Below, piece after piece: positions 1-10,360 of a stretch of DNA of 63,923 nucleotides. The notes below the pieces were generated by a model that saw only the letters and a program-made list of their open reading frames with translations, ran no database searches and was not told where the DNA came from. The position numbers and the translations under genes were made by a program. Location: contig JBOZIK010000001.1 in the NCBI GenBank assembly GCA_051453625.1, positions 101,345,948 through 101,409,870 on the forward strand. Direction: 5' to 3'. Source of the stretch: Welwitschia mirabilis. Lineage: Eukaryota; Gnetophyta; Gnetopsida; Welwitschiales. Each line of letters opens with the position of its first letter. Position 1 is the stretch's first letter.

Positions 1-71
1 ATAACCTTGATTTCCTTGATTTATGAATCTTTTATTAACTTACATCTACTAGGATTAGGCTCATATGTAGT
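1..71. other. Left flank of element A
   Basis: Short AT-rich sequence outside the left LTR of element A. By position it should continue the Athila-like element seen again from 16121 onward, because A carries near-matching 5-bp duplications (AGGAA at 72-76, AGGAT at 16116-16120). Nothing else is recognisable in 71 bases. Confidence 0.4.
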
Positions 72-76
72 AGGAA

Positions 77-466
77 TGTAACACCTAGATTTCTAAACCT
101 AAATCTTCACATAATGCTCTTATACCAAAATGTAATGTCCATTTTTTTACAACCTAAAGCTTCAAATGTTGCTCTGATACCAAAACGTAATTTCCACCTT
201 TTTACAACCTAAAACTTTAAGTAATGCTCTGATACCAAAGATGTGATGTCCAAAAATTCTACAGCTAGAAACTTCAACTTAATGCTTTGATACCAAATTG
301 TAATGCCCAAATTTTCTACAACCAAAAAATTTAAGTGATACTATAATAATAAAATGTAATACTCATTTTTAATTAAAAAAAATGTTTTATATGATGCTTT
401 GATACCAAATTGTAAAATCTAATTTTTAAAACTTATGGTTTAATAAGGTATAGAGATAAGCTAAAA
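77..466 (-). repeat. Tandem array of LTR-end plus PBS units (left LTR)
   Basis: Units beginning TGTAAYG-like start at 77, 131, 186, 242, 299, 355 and 411, so spacings are 54-57 bp. Each junction carries GCTCTGATACCA or a one- to few-base variant (116-127, 171-182, 226-237, 284-295, about 340-351, 395-406). GCTCTGATACCA is the reverse complement of the plant initiator-tRNA-Met PBS TGGTATCAGAGC. Each unit is thus the last ~40 bp of the LTR plus the adjoining PBS, repeated head to tail inside the LTR. Confidence 0.85.
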
Positions 467-1023
467 AGATATTAAATCACTTAAGACAATTTATAATAGA
501 AAAATAATGCTTATTTAATTAATGCCTTAGGTGTAGCTAGAACAATAATCCAAAACCAAAGTTCAAAAAATTATTCAATTTGATATCATAAAAATACATT
601 GTTATAAGTTTATTACAAGTAAAAGACTGCCAAAATTTAACCACAAGACATAATAGATTATAAGATATAATGATGAACAAATCACTCAATCTTAAAAATT
701 TTTCAAGCACAAGCTAAATAATAAACATTTTTATATGCTCTCCATGGTAAGATATATTAGCTTTTTCTAGGCTCCACTTTATCACTTGTTTAACACAAAT
801 AGTATGGAGTGAGAACCAGGAATTATCACTGTGCCTAGTATGATCCATGCAAGATAAAGGTAAAGGTCAAAGAAATCCCAAGTCACAACATAGACAAAAC
901 AGGATCAAGTTTTTAAGAGATAAAATTATGAAAATGAAATGAAAATAACCAATAAATTTTTAATTTATTTTTTACTTAACTAATTAGGCTAAATCTTTAG
1001 ACTTTGAAAATCTAGACATGACA
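77..1023 (-). repeat. 3' LTR of element A (U3-deleted)
   Basis: Matches 6270-6954, 14360-14515 and 16035-16115 of the right LTR with many transitions but clear collinearity. Compared with the right LTR it lacks about 1.5 kb (between roughly 955 and 960) containing the TATA box and two local tandem repeats. Its left end carries seven LTR-terminal units where the right LTR has six. It also preserves the empty target site of element B (TGAGA at 810-814). Confidence 0.75.
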
Positions 1024-1037
1024 TTTCTCCATCCCTT
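1024..1037 (-). promoter_or_regulatory. Polypurine tract of element A
   Basis: On the minus strand this reads AAGGGATGGAGAAA and ends exactly where the 3' LTR begins (TGTCATGTCTAG). A purine-rich tract abutting the 3' LTR is where plus-strand DNA synthesis is primed in LTR retrotransposons. Confidence 0.6.
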
Positions 1038-2690
1038 AAAAAGTTTTATTCTTAAAACTTGAACAAGAAAGCTTAATTCTTCACTACAGTACATCTATTT
1101 AATATTCCCAACGAGCTTTTGCTTCTGTCTTTTCTAATTGTTGTATTTTAGAAAGTTGAATTTATCTTCCTTTGAGTATTTTTAATTGATTAAACCTCAA
1201 ATATATATTCTAGTTAAATATTCACTTTTTAACTATCTAACTATAGATATCAAATTTCTATCCATGGAACTTAATGTAAGACTTATCTCTAAAGAACTTC
1301 AAATTACTTGCTATAAGAAACAACTTAAAATGGTAAATAAGATTTTATCAAACAGACCTTTCTTCAACGCCATGTAAATTATTAGATAAGGTGGAATGTT
1401 ATCCACAAAATTCTTAATCAATGATATTGATCATCCTGATAATATAATACCAATCACCTCTTGTGTTTAGAATGATTAAGCATGTACAAATTTTCTTCCT
1501 CTTCTATATCACTCTCTTTGTTGTCAATTATCTTTTCCACTCCAATTGATTGTAGTAGAGGACAATCTTCACATGAACACATGGCTTTCGATGAAAAATA
1601 CATTGTACATGCTTCTATCAAAGTTGTCTCACATTTGTGTGTTGATAATTAAAGCTAAATATTATTTTTATTTCTCTTTTACTAATATGTCTAAGTTTCT
1701 AAATAGATTTAAGAATTCAAAAAAAAAAAAAAAAACTATCTAGTAATCTTCAAGTTTATGCTAATTACCTCATTCAAAAGTATTTCACCACCTAAAGCAT
1801 TTCATTAACCACCACTGAGGAAGGCCCTACATAGTTGGGTTTGAAGGATCTTTTGACTAAAGAATATCAATTTAGATCTAACTTCAATCCTTTGATATTA
1901 AGGTAAATTTTTAGAAATTTCATCTAAGTTAAATCATGAGAAAAATAAGCATTATTCTCTAAATAATGCTCATCATATCTCTCTCAACCAATAATATTAT
2001 ACTTGTTTCAATCTTTAAGGCTTATACAATTATGATCCATCTTATATTAGTAAGCTATATATAAAAAATAAATTAGTATAAATAAACATACTGTTTTCAC
2101 CACGTAAATAATAATAGAAAAACTTAATGAAAAATAAATTTAAGAAAATTTTAAAATATTCTACCATTGATTATTTACAAATAAATAATTTAACTAAATG
2201 CTAGTTAAATATCTAAATTAAAAGAAAAAAATTTAAGTTAAGCATATAGAGAAGCATAATGATAATGCATGTACAAGGATAGAGACTATTTTAAATAATC
2301 CTATTGTTTAATGGTTTGTGTGATGCTAATAGAAAATCTCAATAAAGTCTTTGTGATGTATAGTCAAGGAAACAATTACAAATAAGTGAGAAAAGAAGTC
2401 CAATAATACTTCCTTTTAGAATAAATTTCTTTTGATTCTAATTGGCCAAACTTCAAATTAAATAATTTGTAACATAATTGTTAATAATAAACCTATATCA
2501 CTACTTATAACATTAAAATAAAAAGCTAGTTCTCTTTCGTAAAGCTTTAGACATATAGGCCCTAAATTATTACATTTTTTAATATATACAGCCTTAATAT
2601 GCACTTTATAGAGCTATCTCTACACATCTTTTTATTATAATACGTTTTGTATCTTACTAATTAAATGCCTTTTTGTCATGAGGATGATAG
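1038..2690 (-). other. Degenerate interior of element A, 3' part
   Basis: AT-rich, with stops in all frames. On the minus strand a short gag-like stretch with a Cys-rich motif (C-S-C-E-D-C) and an acidic EEEE run lies near 1480-1570; I cannot assign it. There is a 16-base A run near 1719-1734. No RT, integrase or RNase H motif was found on either strand. Short open frames at 1186-1377 and 1546-1743 (plus) have biased composition and are most likely chance. Confidence 0.35.
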
Positions 2691-3780
2691 TTTAATGGGT
2701 GGCATATTCATCCTTCACACATGAATTCATGTGTTTGCATTCGTAGATGACCTTCTTGTATGAGGTCCTTCACATAATTAAATCATTTATTAGGGGGTTA
2801 CAATGGTTATTCTCATGCTCATGTGAGAAAAAGAGTTCTATGAGATTAAATCCTCCACAACAAACTTTTACATGTGCCCAAGATCAGCAACAGTCTTGTG
2901 CTGTAATTGTTCCTAAACGTATTAAATGAAATGAAAAGTAGTTACGCAAAAACAATAAAAGCATGGACACAATACATTGGCAAAGGATGTGCAGGTCCCT
3001 TGAGTGGTACAAAGGGTTTTGCCAAAAACACGACTCAACTTCCGAGATCTCCCATACTTATAAAATTTACAGATAAATCTCCCCAAAATAAGGTTAAAGC
3101 CATTCCAGAAATCCTACCGTATCAGAGAAACTAAGAGACTTGCAGAATCTTAGTGAAGCCCATAAATTTGCAGACTAAGACATCTGAAAACTACTTGGAG
3201 AAAATTCCAGTAGCGTATAAAGCGGTATACGTTCGCTTCAAAAATATGCTAAGCCGCTCAACCCCCTCGGCGAGAGAGTAACAGAGGAGTTGTTGGAAAA
3301 TGTTCATGAAATTAAATCTGTATAATTCAGAAGTTTTCAACCGTTCTTGTTCAAATCCAGTGATGGATTCACTCTTTCTTCATTGATAGATACATAAATG
3401 AAACTTAGAACTTTCTGTACATGGATCAGAAGACTAAGGCAAATTGTAAGTTCATCCTTAAATACTGCTTTCAGAGGACGGTATCATCCGATATTTGATG
3501 CACAAGAGCTTTGGAATGCAGGCATGGAGGCTTAGCTCATTCGAAAAAATCCTGCTGAGACTTGAAACTGCTCAAATCAGCAACCAACGAGGAATTCGTG
3601 GATAAGTTACTTGGCGGAAGAAACCACAGGAATTGGAATTCTTTGCACTCCATCACGGATGCTTCATGAATTATTTCAGATGTGCAAATACCCAGTCATG
3701 ACGCGCACCGGTGACCCATGCCGACTTTTCATGTTATACGGGATTTTTTTGAAAAGTCAATTTGTGTTTTGAATTTTCGA
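2690..3780 (+). pseudogene. Gene-like captured fragment, decayed, function unknown
   Basis: This block differs from its surroundings: CpG dinucleotides are common (around 3040, 3115, 3220-3280, 3600-3720) and coding frame is kept over long distances. One plus frame (2747 onward) runs to about 2926, the frame of 2907-3131 takes over, and the first frame resumes at 3116 and reads to the stop at 3770-3772. In this last part six stops occur, all explicable as CAA, CAG or CGA changed by C-to-T. Readable patches include residues PLNPLGERVTEELLENVHE (about 3250-3310) and YHPIFDAQELWNAG (about 3480-3530). I do not recognise the family. It lies antisense to element A between its LTRs, so it is probably a transduplicated host gene piece. 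A diverged retroelement protein is the alternative. Confidence 0.5.
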
Positions 3781-6254
3781 AGATGCGTTTAAACCTTGGT
3801 GTCTATGAGAAATAAATAAGCAAGTGTTCACTTAAAGGAACTTGAAACCCTGAAATAGTTCATCATCAGAGCTCTTCAATGTCACCTTGTCTTTAGCCAT
3901 GAGACTGATTCGTGGTTTTTAAAGCATCAAAAGGAAAAACTATATAGAAAGAAGAATTGCTAATGATCCAGAGCTCGTGAAAGCATTAATATGCAGGGGA
4001 AAAGCCAAGAGATCTTTACTAGGCTTTGTATGAATATTGAATCCACCATGGCTCAAGCAATATGCTTCAAGTTTCTCATATTTAGTAGCTGGCATTATCA
4101 AATACACACTAAATAACATAACAAACATATTGATAATATAGTTGAAACTCACCTTGGGATAAAGGAAACCTCCCCTTAAAGCTTCTCATTGTGACTCTTA
4201 TCAAGTAACAAAGATTCATCCTTCACGCTTTCTACATCTCCTAGTCTTGTGTTGCTCTATGTGAGGGATAAGAACATTCTACTATATACGTTGATGTTTG
4301 AAGTACTGCGGCTACTTTTAGTTGGTCTTGATGTCCTGTTGTGGAATAGTAGAGGTTTGCTTATCATAATAGTGGTGCACGCAAGGTTGGTTGAATTCAT
4401 ATATTAGTAGTTGCACTAAGTGCTACACCACCATTAGATTTATAATCGCTATCATTTGCATCATCATTCTCAAGTCAACACAAACTTCTAGCTCTTCATA
4501 CCACTTTATGACCTTCTCTATAGAACCCTTGACTTTCTTTGAAAATAAGTGTTCATTTTATGATTGAACGAAGGCCAAGATGAGAAGCTTGACTACGTAT
4601 ATCTAATGCACCTAATGGGACCTTTGTCAATATTCCATACTCAGCTTGGTTTTGTGTCATTTGTTATAGGGCCATATAATTTGACCAAGTGGTACATGTG
4701 GATGCTATTGCCTTTGGTAAAGGCCATTCGACTTCTACTTGATGCCTTTGGAAAAACCTTTATAAGTGAAAAGAACCAAGTGAAAGGCATAAGCATGCAG
4801 ATATGGATCAATCCAAGGTATGTCATGCAGGTAAGATTTTAATAACTAGAGCACATGCACATGGATGCCTTCATACTTTATGATTGATTTTATTTTAAAG
4901 AGATATCATAAGGAGTTATAGTACATTAAATGTAGTACAAAAGCCAAAGGTCAAGTCCCTTATTGGAGATGCGATTAGAGAAGAATGGAGTAAGTGTTAT
5001 CACCTTGGGTTTGCTAAATAAGGTGACACTATGAGAATTTGCTACCCTTCCAACTTTTTGCATTACTAATTACAATAGTATACTATAATGTCCTAATATG
5101 GCATCTACTTTCAAAACTGTGTATGCTTGCTATTCATCTATAAACACCAGTCTTATAGATCTATCATTCTCATGCCTAACTTAAACTTGCAAAAGTCATG
5201 TCATATTTCTTTGCCTTGTTCCTAAAAACTCATGAAAATAACTTCATAAAAGTCTTGAGATTTCTAAGCCTTTTCTAAAATAAGCTTAGTGGTAGTATTC
5301 TGTCAAAGATCAGAAAGATCACAGAGTTTTTTTAGTTGTGCCTTAATAAGACTAACCTAAATGATAACATCTTAGCTACATTTGGAAATCTTGCAAGCTA
5401 GAAGTATCCCATTAAGCTTACAAATATTGCAAGCCAGTTTTCTTTATACATTTCCTACAATCAACTAGAATGATAACTTCTTAAATTCTTAAACTTAACC
5501 ACAACATTTTATGAAGGAAACATAAGTTTGTATAACAGAAAAGACCTTAATTCATGCAAAGGAAATCATATCATCAGTGGAAGCTCTAATTATCAAGGCA
5601 ACTCTGTTATCTTTCACCTTTCATCAGAATCATCATTTCTTTATGAATTTCTACTAATCATGGTATCCTGCTAGTTGTTTGATGTGATCCCTATGAAAAC
5701 CTTAACCTCCTTAGTTGGAACATGCTTGAATTGTCTTAGCCCATAAGTCAACCACCTAGACCTAATCCCTTTCACAATTCAATAATTTTTTTAACCTTTA
5801 TATTTTAACATATTAATTGCTTTATAGCCAATAAACTATATAAGTTTGGATGACATTGAGTACATACTTAAGCTTCTTAACAACACCGAAATACTTAAAA
5901 GTTTCTTCAGAAGCCTAAGTACAAGCATGTTTTTAATTCATGAGATAAGAACATGTAGGTAATAAAAATGCAATTAATAGATGTACAACATAACCATGAC
6001 AAAATCTATTGCTTTTGTCTGTCTTAAAATGAATAAGAATACTAAAATGAAAAAGTGAAGAATGAAGATCCAATTCACCTATGTAACATTACTAATTCAA
6101 CAAGTACATACTCTCAACTCTAGGCTTTGATAGTAAAACTTAAATTCACTTATGTAATACTACTAATTCAACAAGTACATACTCTTAACTTTAGGCTTTG
6201 AAAGTAAAACTTATAACAACTTAACAATTATGCTTAGTGAAATTGCAATCTAAT
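3781..6254. other. Interior of element A, 5' part, no confident gene
   Basis: Mostly AT-rich with stops. CpG-bearing sequence continues to about 4400, so the captured block may extend past 3780. A 92-codon frame at 4564-4842 (plus) overlaps an open minus frame (4641-4826); neither resembles a known protein. By order, minus-strand gag should lie here, near the PBS, but I could not find a zinc knuckle or capsid motif. Confidence 0.3.
6072..6212. repeat. Two-copy 71-bp tandem repeat
   Basis: AATTCACYTATGTAAYAYTAC starts at 6072 and again at 6143. Both copies continue through TAATTCAACAAGTACATACTC and GGCTTTGAWAGTAAAACTT. It lies in the leader of element A just before the PBS. Confidence 0.8.
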
Positions 6255-6266
6255 GCTCTGATACCA
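6255..6266 (-). promoter_or_regulatory. Primer-binding site of element A
   Basis: Plus strand GCTCTGATACCA, that is TGGTATCAGAGC on the minus strand, a perfect 12-base match to the 3' end complement of plant initiator tRNA-Met. It begins three bases after the 5' LTR end (TGTAATG at 6270), the usual geometry for minus-strand priming. Confidence 0.85.
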
Positions 6267-6269
6267 AAA

Positions 6270-6600
6270 TGTAATGTTCATTTTTTCACAACCTAAAGCT
6301 TCAAATCTTCCTCTGATACCAAAATGTAATGTATAACTTTTTATCATATAAGACTTTTAGTAATTCTCTGATACCAAAGATGTGATGTCCAAAAATTCTA
6401 TAGCTAGAAACTTCAATTCAATGATTTCATACCAAATCGTAATGCCGAATTTTCTACAACAAAACAATTTAAATGATACTATAATACTAACATGTAATAC
6501 TCATTTTTAATAATTCAAAATCTTCTATATGATGCTTTGATACCAAATTGTAAAATCTAGTTTTTAAAACTTATTGTTTAATAAGGTATAGAGATAAGCC
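6270..6600 (-). repeat. Tandem array of LTR-end plus PBS units (right LTR)
   Basis: Six units start at 6270, 6325, 6381, 6438, 6493 and 6549 (55-57 bp apart). Internal PBS-like copies lie near 6310, 6365, 6422, 6478 and 6534, in addition to the authentic PBS at 6255. The units correspond one to one with those of the left LTR except that the left one has an extra outer unit. Confidence 0.85.
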
Positions 6601-6949
6601 AAAAAGATATTAAATCACTTAAGGCAATTTATAATATAAAAATAATTCTTATTTAATTGCCTCAAGTGTAGCTACAATAATAAGCCAAAAACAAAGTTTA
6701 AGAAATTATTCAATTTGATATTATAAAAATTTACTATTATAAATTTATTATAGGTAAAAGATTGTCAAAAGTTAACCACTAGACATAATAGATTATAGGT
6801 TATAATGATAAGAAAATTGCTCCATTTTAAAACTTTTTAATTTCAAGCACAAGCTAGTTAATCAAAATTTTCATGTGCCCTTTATGAAAAGATAAACCAG
6901 CATCTTTTGTGATCCACTTTATCACTCATTTAATACAAACATCATAGAG

Positions 6950-6954
6950 TAAGA
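6950..6954. repeat. Left target-site duplication of element B
   Basis: TAAGA here and TGAGA at 14360-14364. The unoccupied site in the other LTR of A (810-814) reads TGAGA, so the left copy has one G-to-A change. Confidence 0.85.
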
Positions 6955-7118
6955 TGTTGAATTATGTTTTTCTAATTGATATCAAACTAATGTTTGTTGT
7001 ATAGCAAATTTTGTATATTTTATGTAGAAGGAGTTACATTTTTTGCAAGTTAAAAGATGGAACAGAATTGGTCTATTTTTAAGCATTAGAAACCTGTCAG
7101 TTTATTTACCATTAAGAT

Positions 7119-7660
7119 GGGGTCGACTGGATTTTCAAGGGTTTGACCATACCTAAAGTAGACAGGGAAAATGAATTGCATTCAGAGGGGTTGACCGAAT
7201 TTTAATGGAGTCAACCAGACCTGTAACCTTGAAAACCAGTGTCCTTGAACCAAATGGAAAGGGGTTGATGGGACTTGTATGGGGTCAACCGAATTTGAGG
7301 GCTTGATAGACAGTATCCTTGGACTGAATGACAAGGGGTCGACTGCAACTATGATAGGGTTAATCAGACCTGAGAACTATGTATCCAGTATGCCTAAACT
7401 GATCATCAAGGGGTCAACTGGACCTAGGATGTGGTCGACTGGACTCAATGCTAAGAAACTAGAAAGAAAGTTTATCAGAAGAGTGGATGACCAGATAAAT
7501 AGCAGGCGACCAAACTGGCGTCAAACAGATCTAGATGGGATCAATTAGACAAGAAGCTGTAAAAAATTGGGATGATCGAATTTCTTACTCGGGCGACTTG
7601 TGTAATTCATAGCATCACATGGGGTTGACTAGATTTTTGTGGAGTCGACTGGATGTAGTG
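7119..7660 (+). repeat. Array of paired GTCGACTGGA / GTCAACCRGA motifs
   Basis: About 14 related motifs, e.g. GGGGTCGACTGGA at 7119, GGGGTCAACCGAA near 7281, GGGGTCGACTGCA near 7334, GTGGTCGACTGGA near 7429, GGAGTCGACTGGA near 7642. Several fall in pairs whose starts are 20-22 bp apart (7119/7139, 7261/7281, 7334/7355, 7409/7429, 7620/7642), and pairs recur about every 60-120 bp. The same arrangement recurs in the 3' LTR at 13018-13560. Location in the U3 half suggests a regulatory array, but this is inference. Confidence 0.75.
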
Positions 7661-8076
7661 AAAATGCATTTTTTTTAAACATTATGTATTTGTTATGTAG
7701 CTATTAGATAGATGTTTTCTAGCTATTTATAGCCATTGGAGGTAAAATTTAAATGTAATAAATCCTAAAGGCCTTCCATCATAAATATCTAAGCTATTGA
7801 AGACCAAAGAATCTTTTTAAAAACACTTTTCATTTGGAAAAATCTATTGGATCTGAAAGATCAACCTTTGTATTTGGGTGATTGTCATTTTTATATCTTG
7901 ACATCCACATTTCTAATTAAAAAAGATCTACTATTCACATATTCTTTACATTCAAAATCAGATCTAGAGCTTAATTGGTTGTACTTCTATAGGAGGAGAG
8001 CTCCATCAAATTTATGATTTCAGAATGAGTGATATCTATGCTTTTGAGGCATCACTACATCACTATACTATTTTTT

Positions 8077-8316
8077 AAAGGTTAAGACTAAGCCTTGAAA
8101 AGTTTATTCTAAAGGTTGAGACTAAGTCTTGAAAAGTCCGTTATAAAGGTTGAGACTAAGCCTTGAAAAGTATATTTTAAAGGTTAAAACTAAGCCTTAA
8201 AAAGCCTATTCTAAAGGTTGAGACTAAGCCTTAAAAAATCCATTCTAAAAGTTAAGACTAAGCCTTGAAAAATCCATTATAAAGGTTGAGACTAAGTCTG
8301 GAAAATTCCATTTGTA
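8077..8316 (+). repeat. 34-bp tandem repeat, seven copies
   Basis: Consensus begins AAAGGTTGAGACTAAGCCTT and continues GAAAAGTYYATTCT. Seven copies are seen, followed by a partial eighth. The 3' LTR has the same repeat starting at 13971, cut by the assembly gap at 14042-14188. Confidence 0.9.
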
Positions 8317-8618
8317 AAGGTTACAAGTGAACTTGAGTGAAGTAACGAAGATCCTAGATCTAGCTTGGGAATAAGCTGATCATCGAGAGTGGAGTAGGGT
8401 TTCCTAAACCACTATAAATCCAGCTTGCATCAAAGTGGTATTTTATGCTTTCAGTTTTTGACTCTCTACTTTTAGTATTTTATCACATTGTGCACTTCCT
8501 AGAATAGTTTATTTATGTATGCAAATTGTGTTTTAAATTAATTTCATTTAAAATATCTGTTAAATTTTATTTTAAAGAACCTATTCATCCCTCTTATAAG
8601 GTTCACGATCCTATCAAT

Positions 8619-8630
8619 TGGTATCAGAGC
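8619..8630 (+). promoter_or_regulatory. Primer-binding site of element B
   Basis: TGGTATCAGAGC, perfect initiator-tRNA-Met complement, two bases after the 5' LTR end. Confidence 0.95.
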
Positions 8631-8681
8631 TAAGTTGATTCTATGTTAGATTTTAATCAATCTTGACCTTAGAACCCTAAA

Positions 8682-9960
8682 ATGAGTAATCCAACTGATG
8701 GTTTTTCTACTAGTCATCCACCTATATTTGATGGATTAAACTATGCTTACTGGAAAGCTGGATGAGAATATTTCTTAGATCCTTGGATGCCGACATAAAG
8801 GAAGTCATCTAAAAAGGTTACACTGTGCCTATGATAACCCAAACTAATGCAAATGGCAATACTATCCTAGTTCCTAAATTCCAAGATCAATGCACAGCCA
8901 CTGACAAGTCAAAAGCTATTATAGATTCCTGTGCTCTTAATACCATATTTTGTGTAGTATGTGTAGATGAATTAAAACACATAGTAAATTATAACCATGT
9001 CAAGAAAGCTTGGGACATTCTTGAAGTAGCACACAAAGGAACCTCAACTGTGAAGTAAGCAAAACTTTAGATACTTATTTTAAGATTTGAAGATATTCAT
9101 ATGGATGAAGAAGAAACTTTGTAGAAATTTTTTGCTAGACTTACTAATATTGTAAATTCAATGACAAGCCTTGAAGGACACATGGAGGAAAAGACAGTGG
9201 TAAGAAAAGTCTTGAGATCCTTACCCAAGATATTTGAACCAAAATTCATAGCGATCAAATAGAGCAAATATATTAATGCAATGGTATTGGAGGAACTTCA
9301 AGGAAATTGCAAATCTATGAGCTTAAATTTATTAAAGATAAGAAAAAAGGTATTGCTTTAAAATGTATGCAGGAAGACTATAGATCTAACAAATCGAATG
9401 AAGAATTTGATGATAATGAAGTAGCTCTTCTAGCTAGAATATTCAAAAAATTTCTTCATACGAAGAATAAAAAATAAGAATTAAGTATAAACACAAAAAT
9501 AAGTCATCTAAAACAAAGAAGGGAGTAAGAAAAAGGGAAATAGATCTAATGCTAATCATGTAAAGGATTTGGACATATGACAAATAAGTGCCCTAATACA
9601 AGAAGAGATAATAGAAAGTTAAAAAATCCCTTATTCATGGCTGCTTGGGATAATTAAGATGATGATGAGGAGGAAAGCTATTCAGATCAAGGATTAGATA
9701 GAGATAGAAGGTTGTCTTTCATGGCTTTTATGCAATCACTCAAAAATGTTCCTAGACATCAATGCCCAATGATTTTGAGATGATCAATGAAGAAGATGAT
9801 GAGTTAGAAGACACATATCAAGAATTATATAAGAAGTGTGAAAAGCTAGCTAATAGGATAAATGAGTTGAACAAAACAATGAAGACTATTAACAAAAAAA
9901 AGAAGGAATTGGAAAAAAAATATGATGTGCTAAAATCTGATAATACCAAACTAATTTATT
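8682..9960 (+). pseudogene. Copia gag of element B (broken)
   Basis: Starts ATG at 8682 with residues PPIFDGLNYAYW, the usual opening of copia gag, then breaks (GG* where an Arg or Met is usual). A frame at 8825-9055 holds the capsid core (W-D-I-L-E motif near residue 65 of that frame), continuing as an MDEEE and LEGH block through several stops. A CX2CX4HX4C zinc knuckle follows at 9550-9591. The last open part, 9762-9959, is a Glu/Lys/Leu-rich coiled coil typical of SIRE-type gag. In an active element the product would form the virus-like particle shell around the RNA. Confidence 0.85.
9550..9591 (+). other. Zinc knuckle of element B gag
   Basis: Codons read C-stop-S-C-K-G-F-G-H-M-T-N-K-C: exact CX2CX4HX4C spacing with all four ligands kept. 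The only damage is one stop (TAA, probably from CAA) between the first two cysteines. This RNA-binding motif is standard in retroelement nucleocapsid. Confidence 0.85.
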
Positions 9961-10360
9961 AGCTAAAATATATTTTCTTTTTAATTAATAAATTCTTTGG
10001 TAGCTCTTTTAAATTGGAACTAATGCTTGGAGTGTGAAAACCTACTGGAGATATATTAGATATTGGTAAATCTCAAGAACAGGTAAACTAAGAAAGTAAG
10101 TATGCTTCTAGACTTTCATGAACTAGAAAAGTAAGTATGCTTCTAAAATTTCGTGTAATTTTTATGGTAAATTTGGTCATTCAAAGATTTTTTGCAAAAT
10201 TAGAGAATTAATCCTTTTTTCAAAAAATACAAATAAATTATCGTTTAAATTTATTTCTAAGAAAAATGCACCACTTAAGTCTAATAAGACTAAGTGGGTT
10301 AGAGCTGATAATCTTCAAAGTTTTCTAACACAGATAGCTCTCAAAGGCATAAGCACAAAC

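Larger units (their letters stand above)
6955..8616 (+). repeat. 5' LTR of element B
   Basis: 1662 bp, TG...CA ends, collinear with 12856-14359. It contains an array of GTCGAC/GTCAAC-type motifs (7119-7660) and a 34-bp tandem repeat (8077-8316). The PBS follows two bases after its end. Confidence 0.9.

Noticed and set aside
116-407. tRNA gene fragments
   Set aside because: Only 12 bases matching the tRNA 3' end complement are present; no cloverleaf or A/B boxes.
77-466. CRISPR-like array (regular ~55-bp spacing)
   Set aside because: Units are continuous diverged repeats without unique spacers, contain a retroelement PBS, and the genome is a plant.
131-1023. Left LTR of A starting at 131 instead of 77
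   Set aside because: It would match the right LTR start better in unit count, but gives flanks AAAAA against AGGAT; the 77 start gives AGGAA/AGGAT. Kept as an open alternative.
1719-1734. Poly-A run as the tail of a non-LTR retroposon (also 23459-23472)
   Set aside because: No element with LINE or SINE features or flanking duplications adjoins it.
2690-3780. Intact host gene
   Set aside because: Six in-frame stops and at least two frame changes; no splice pattern rescues it convincingly.
4564-4842. 92-codon plus ORF as a gene
   Set aside because: The opposite strand is open over the same bases, and neither product resembles a family.
8077-8316. 34-bp repeats as CRISPR or satellite
   Set aside because: They lie inside both LTRs of one retrotransposon with no spacers.
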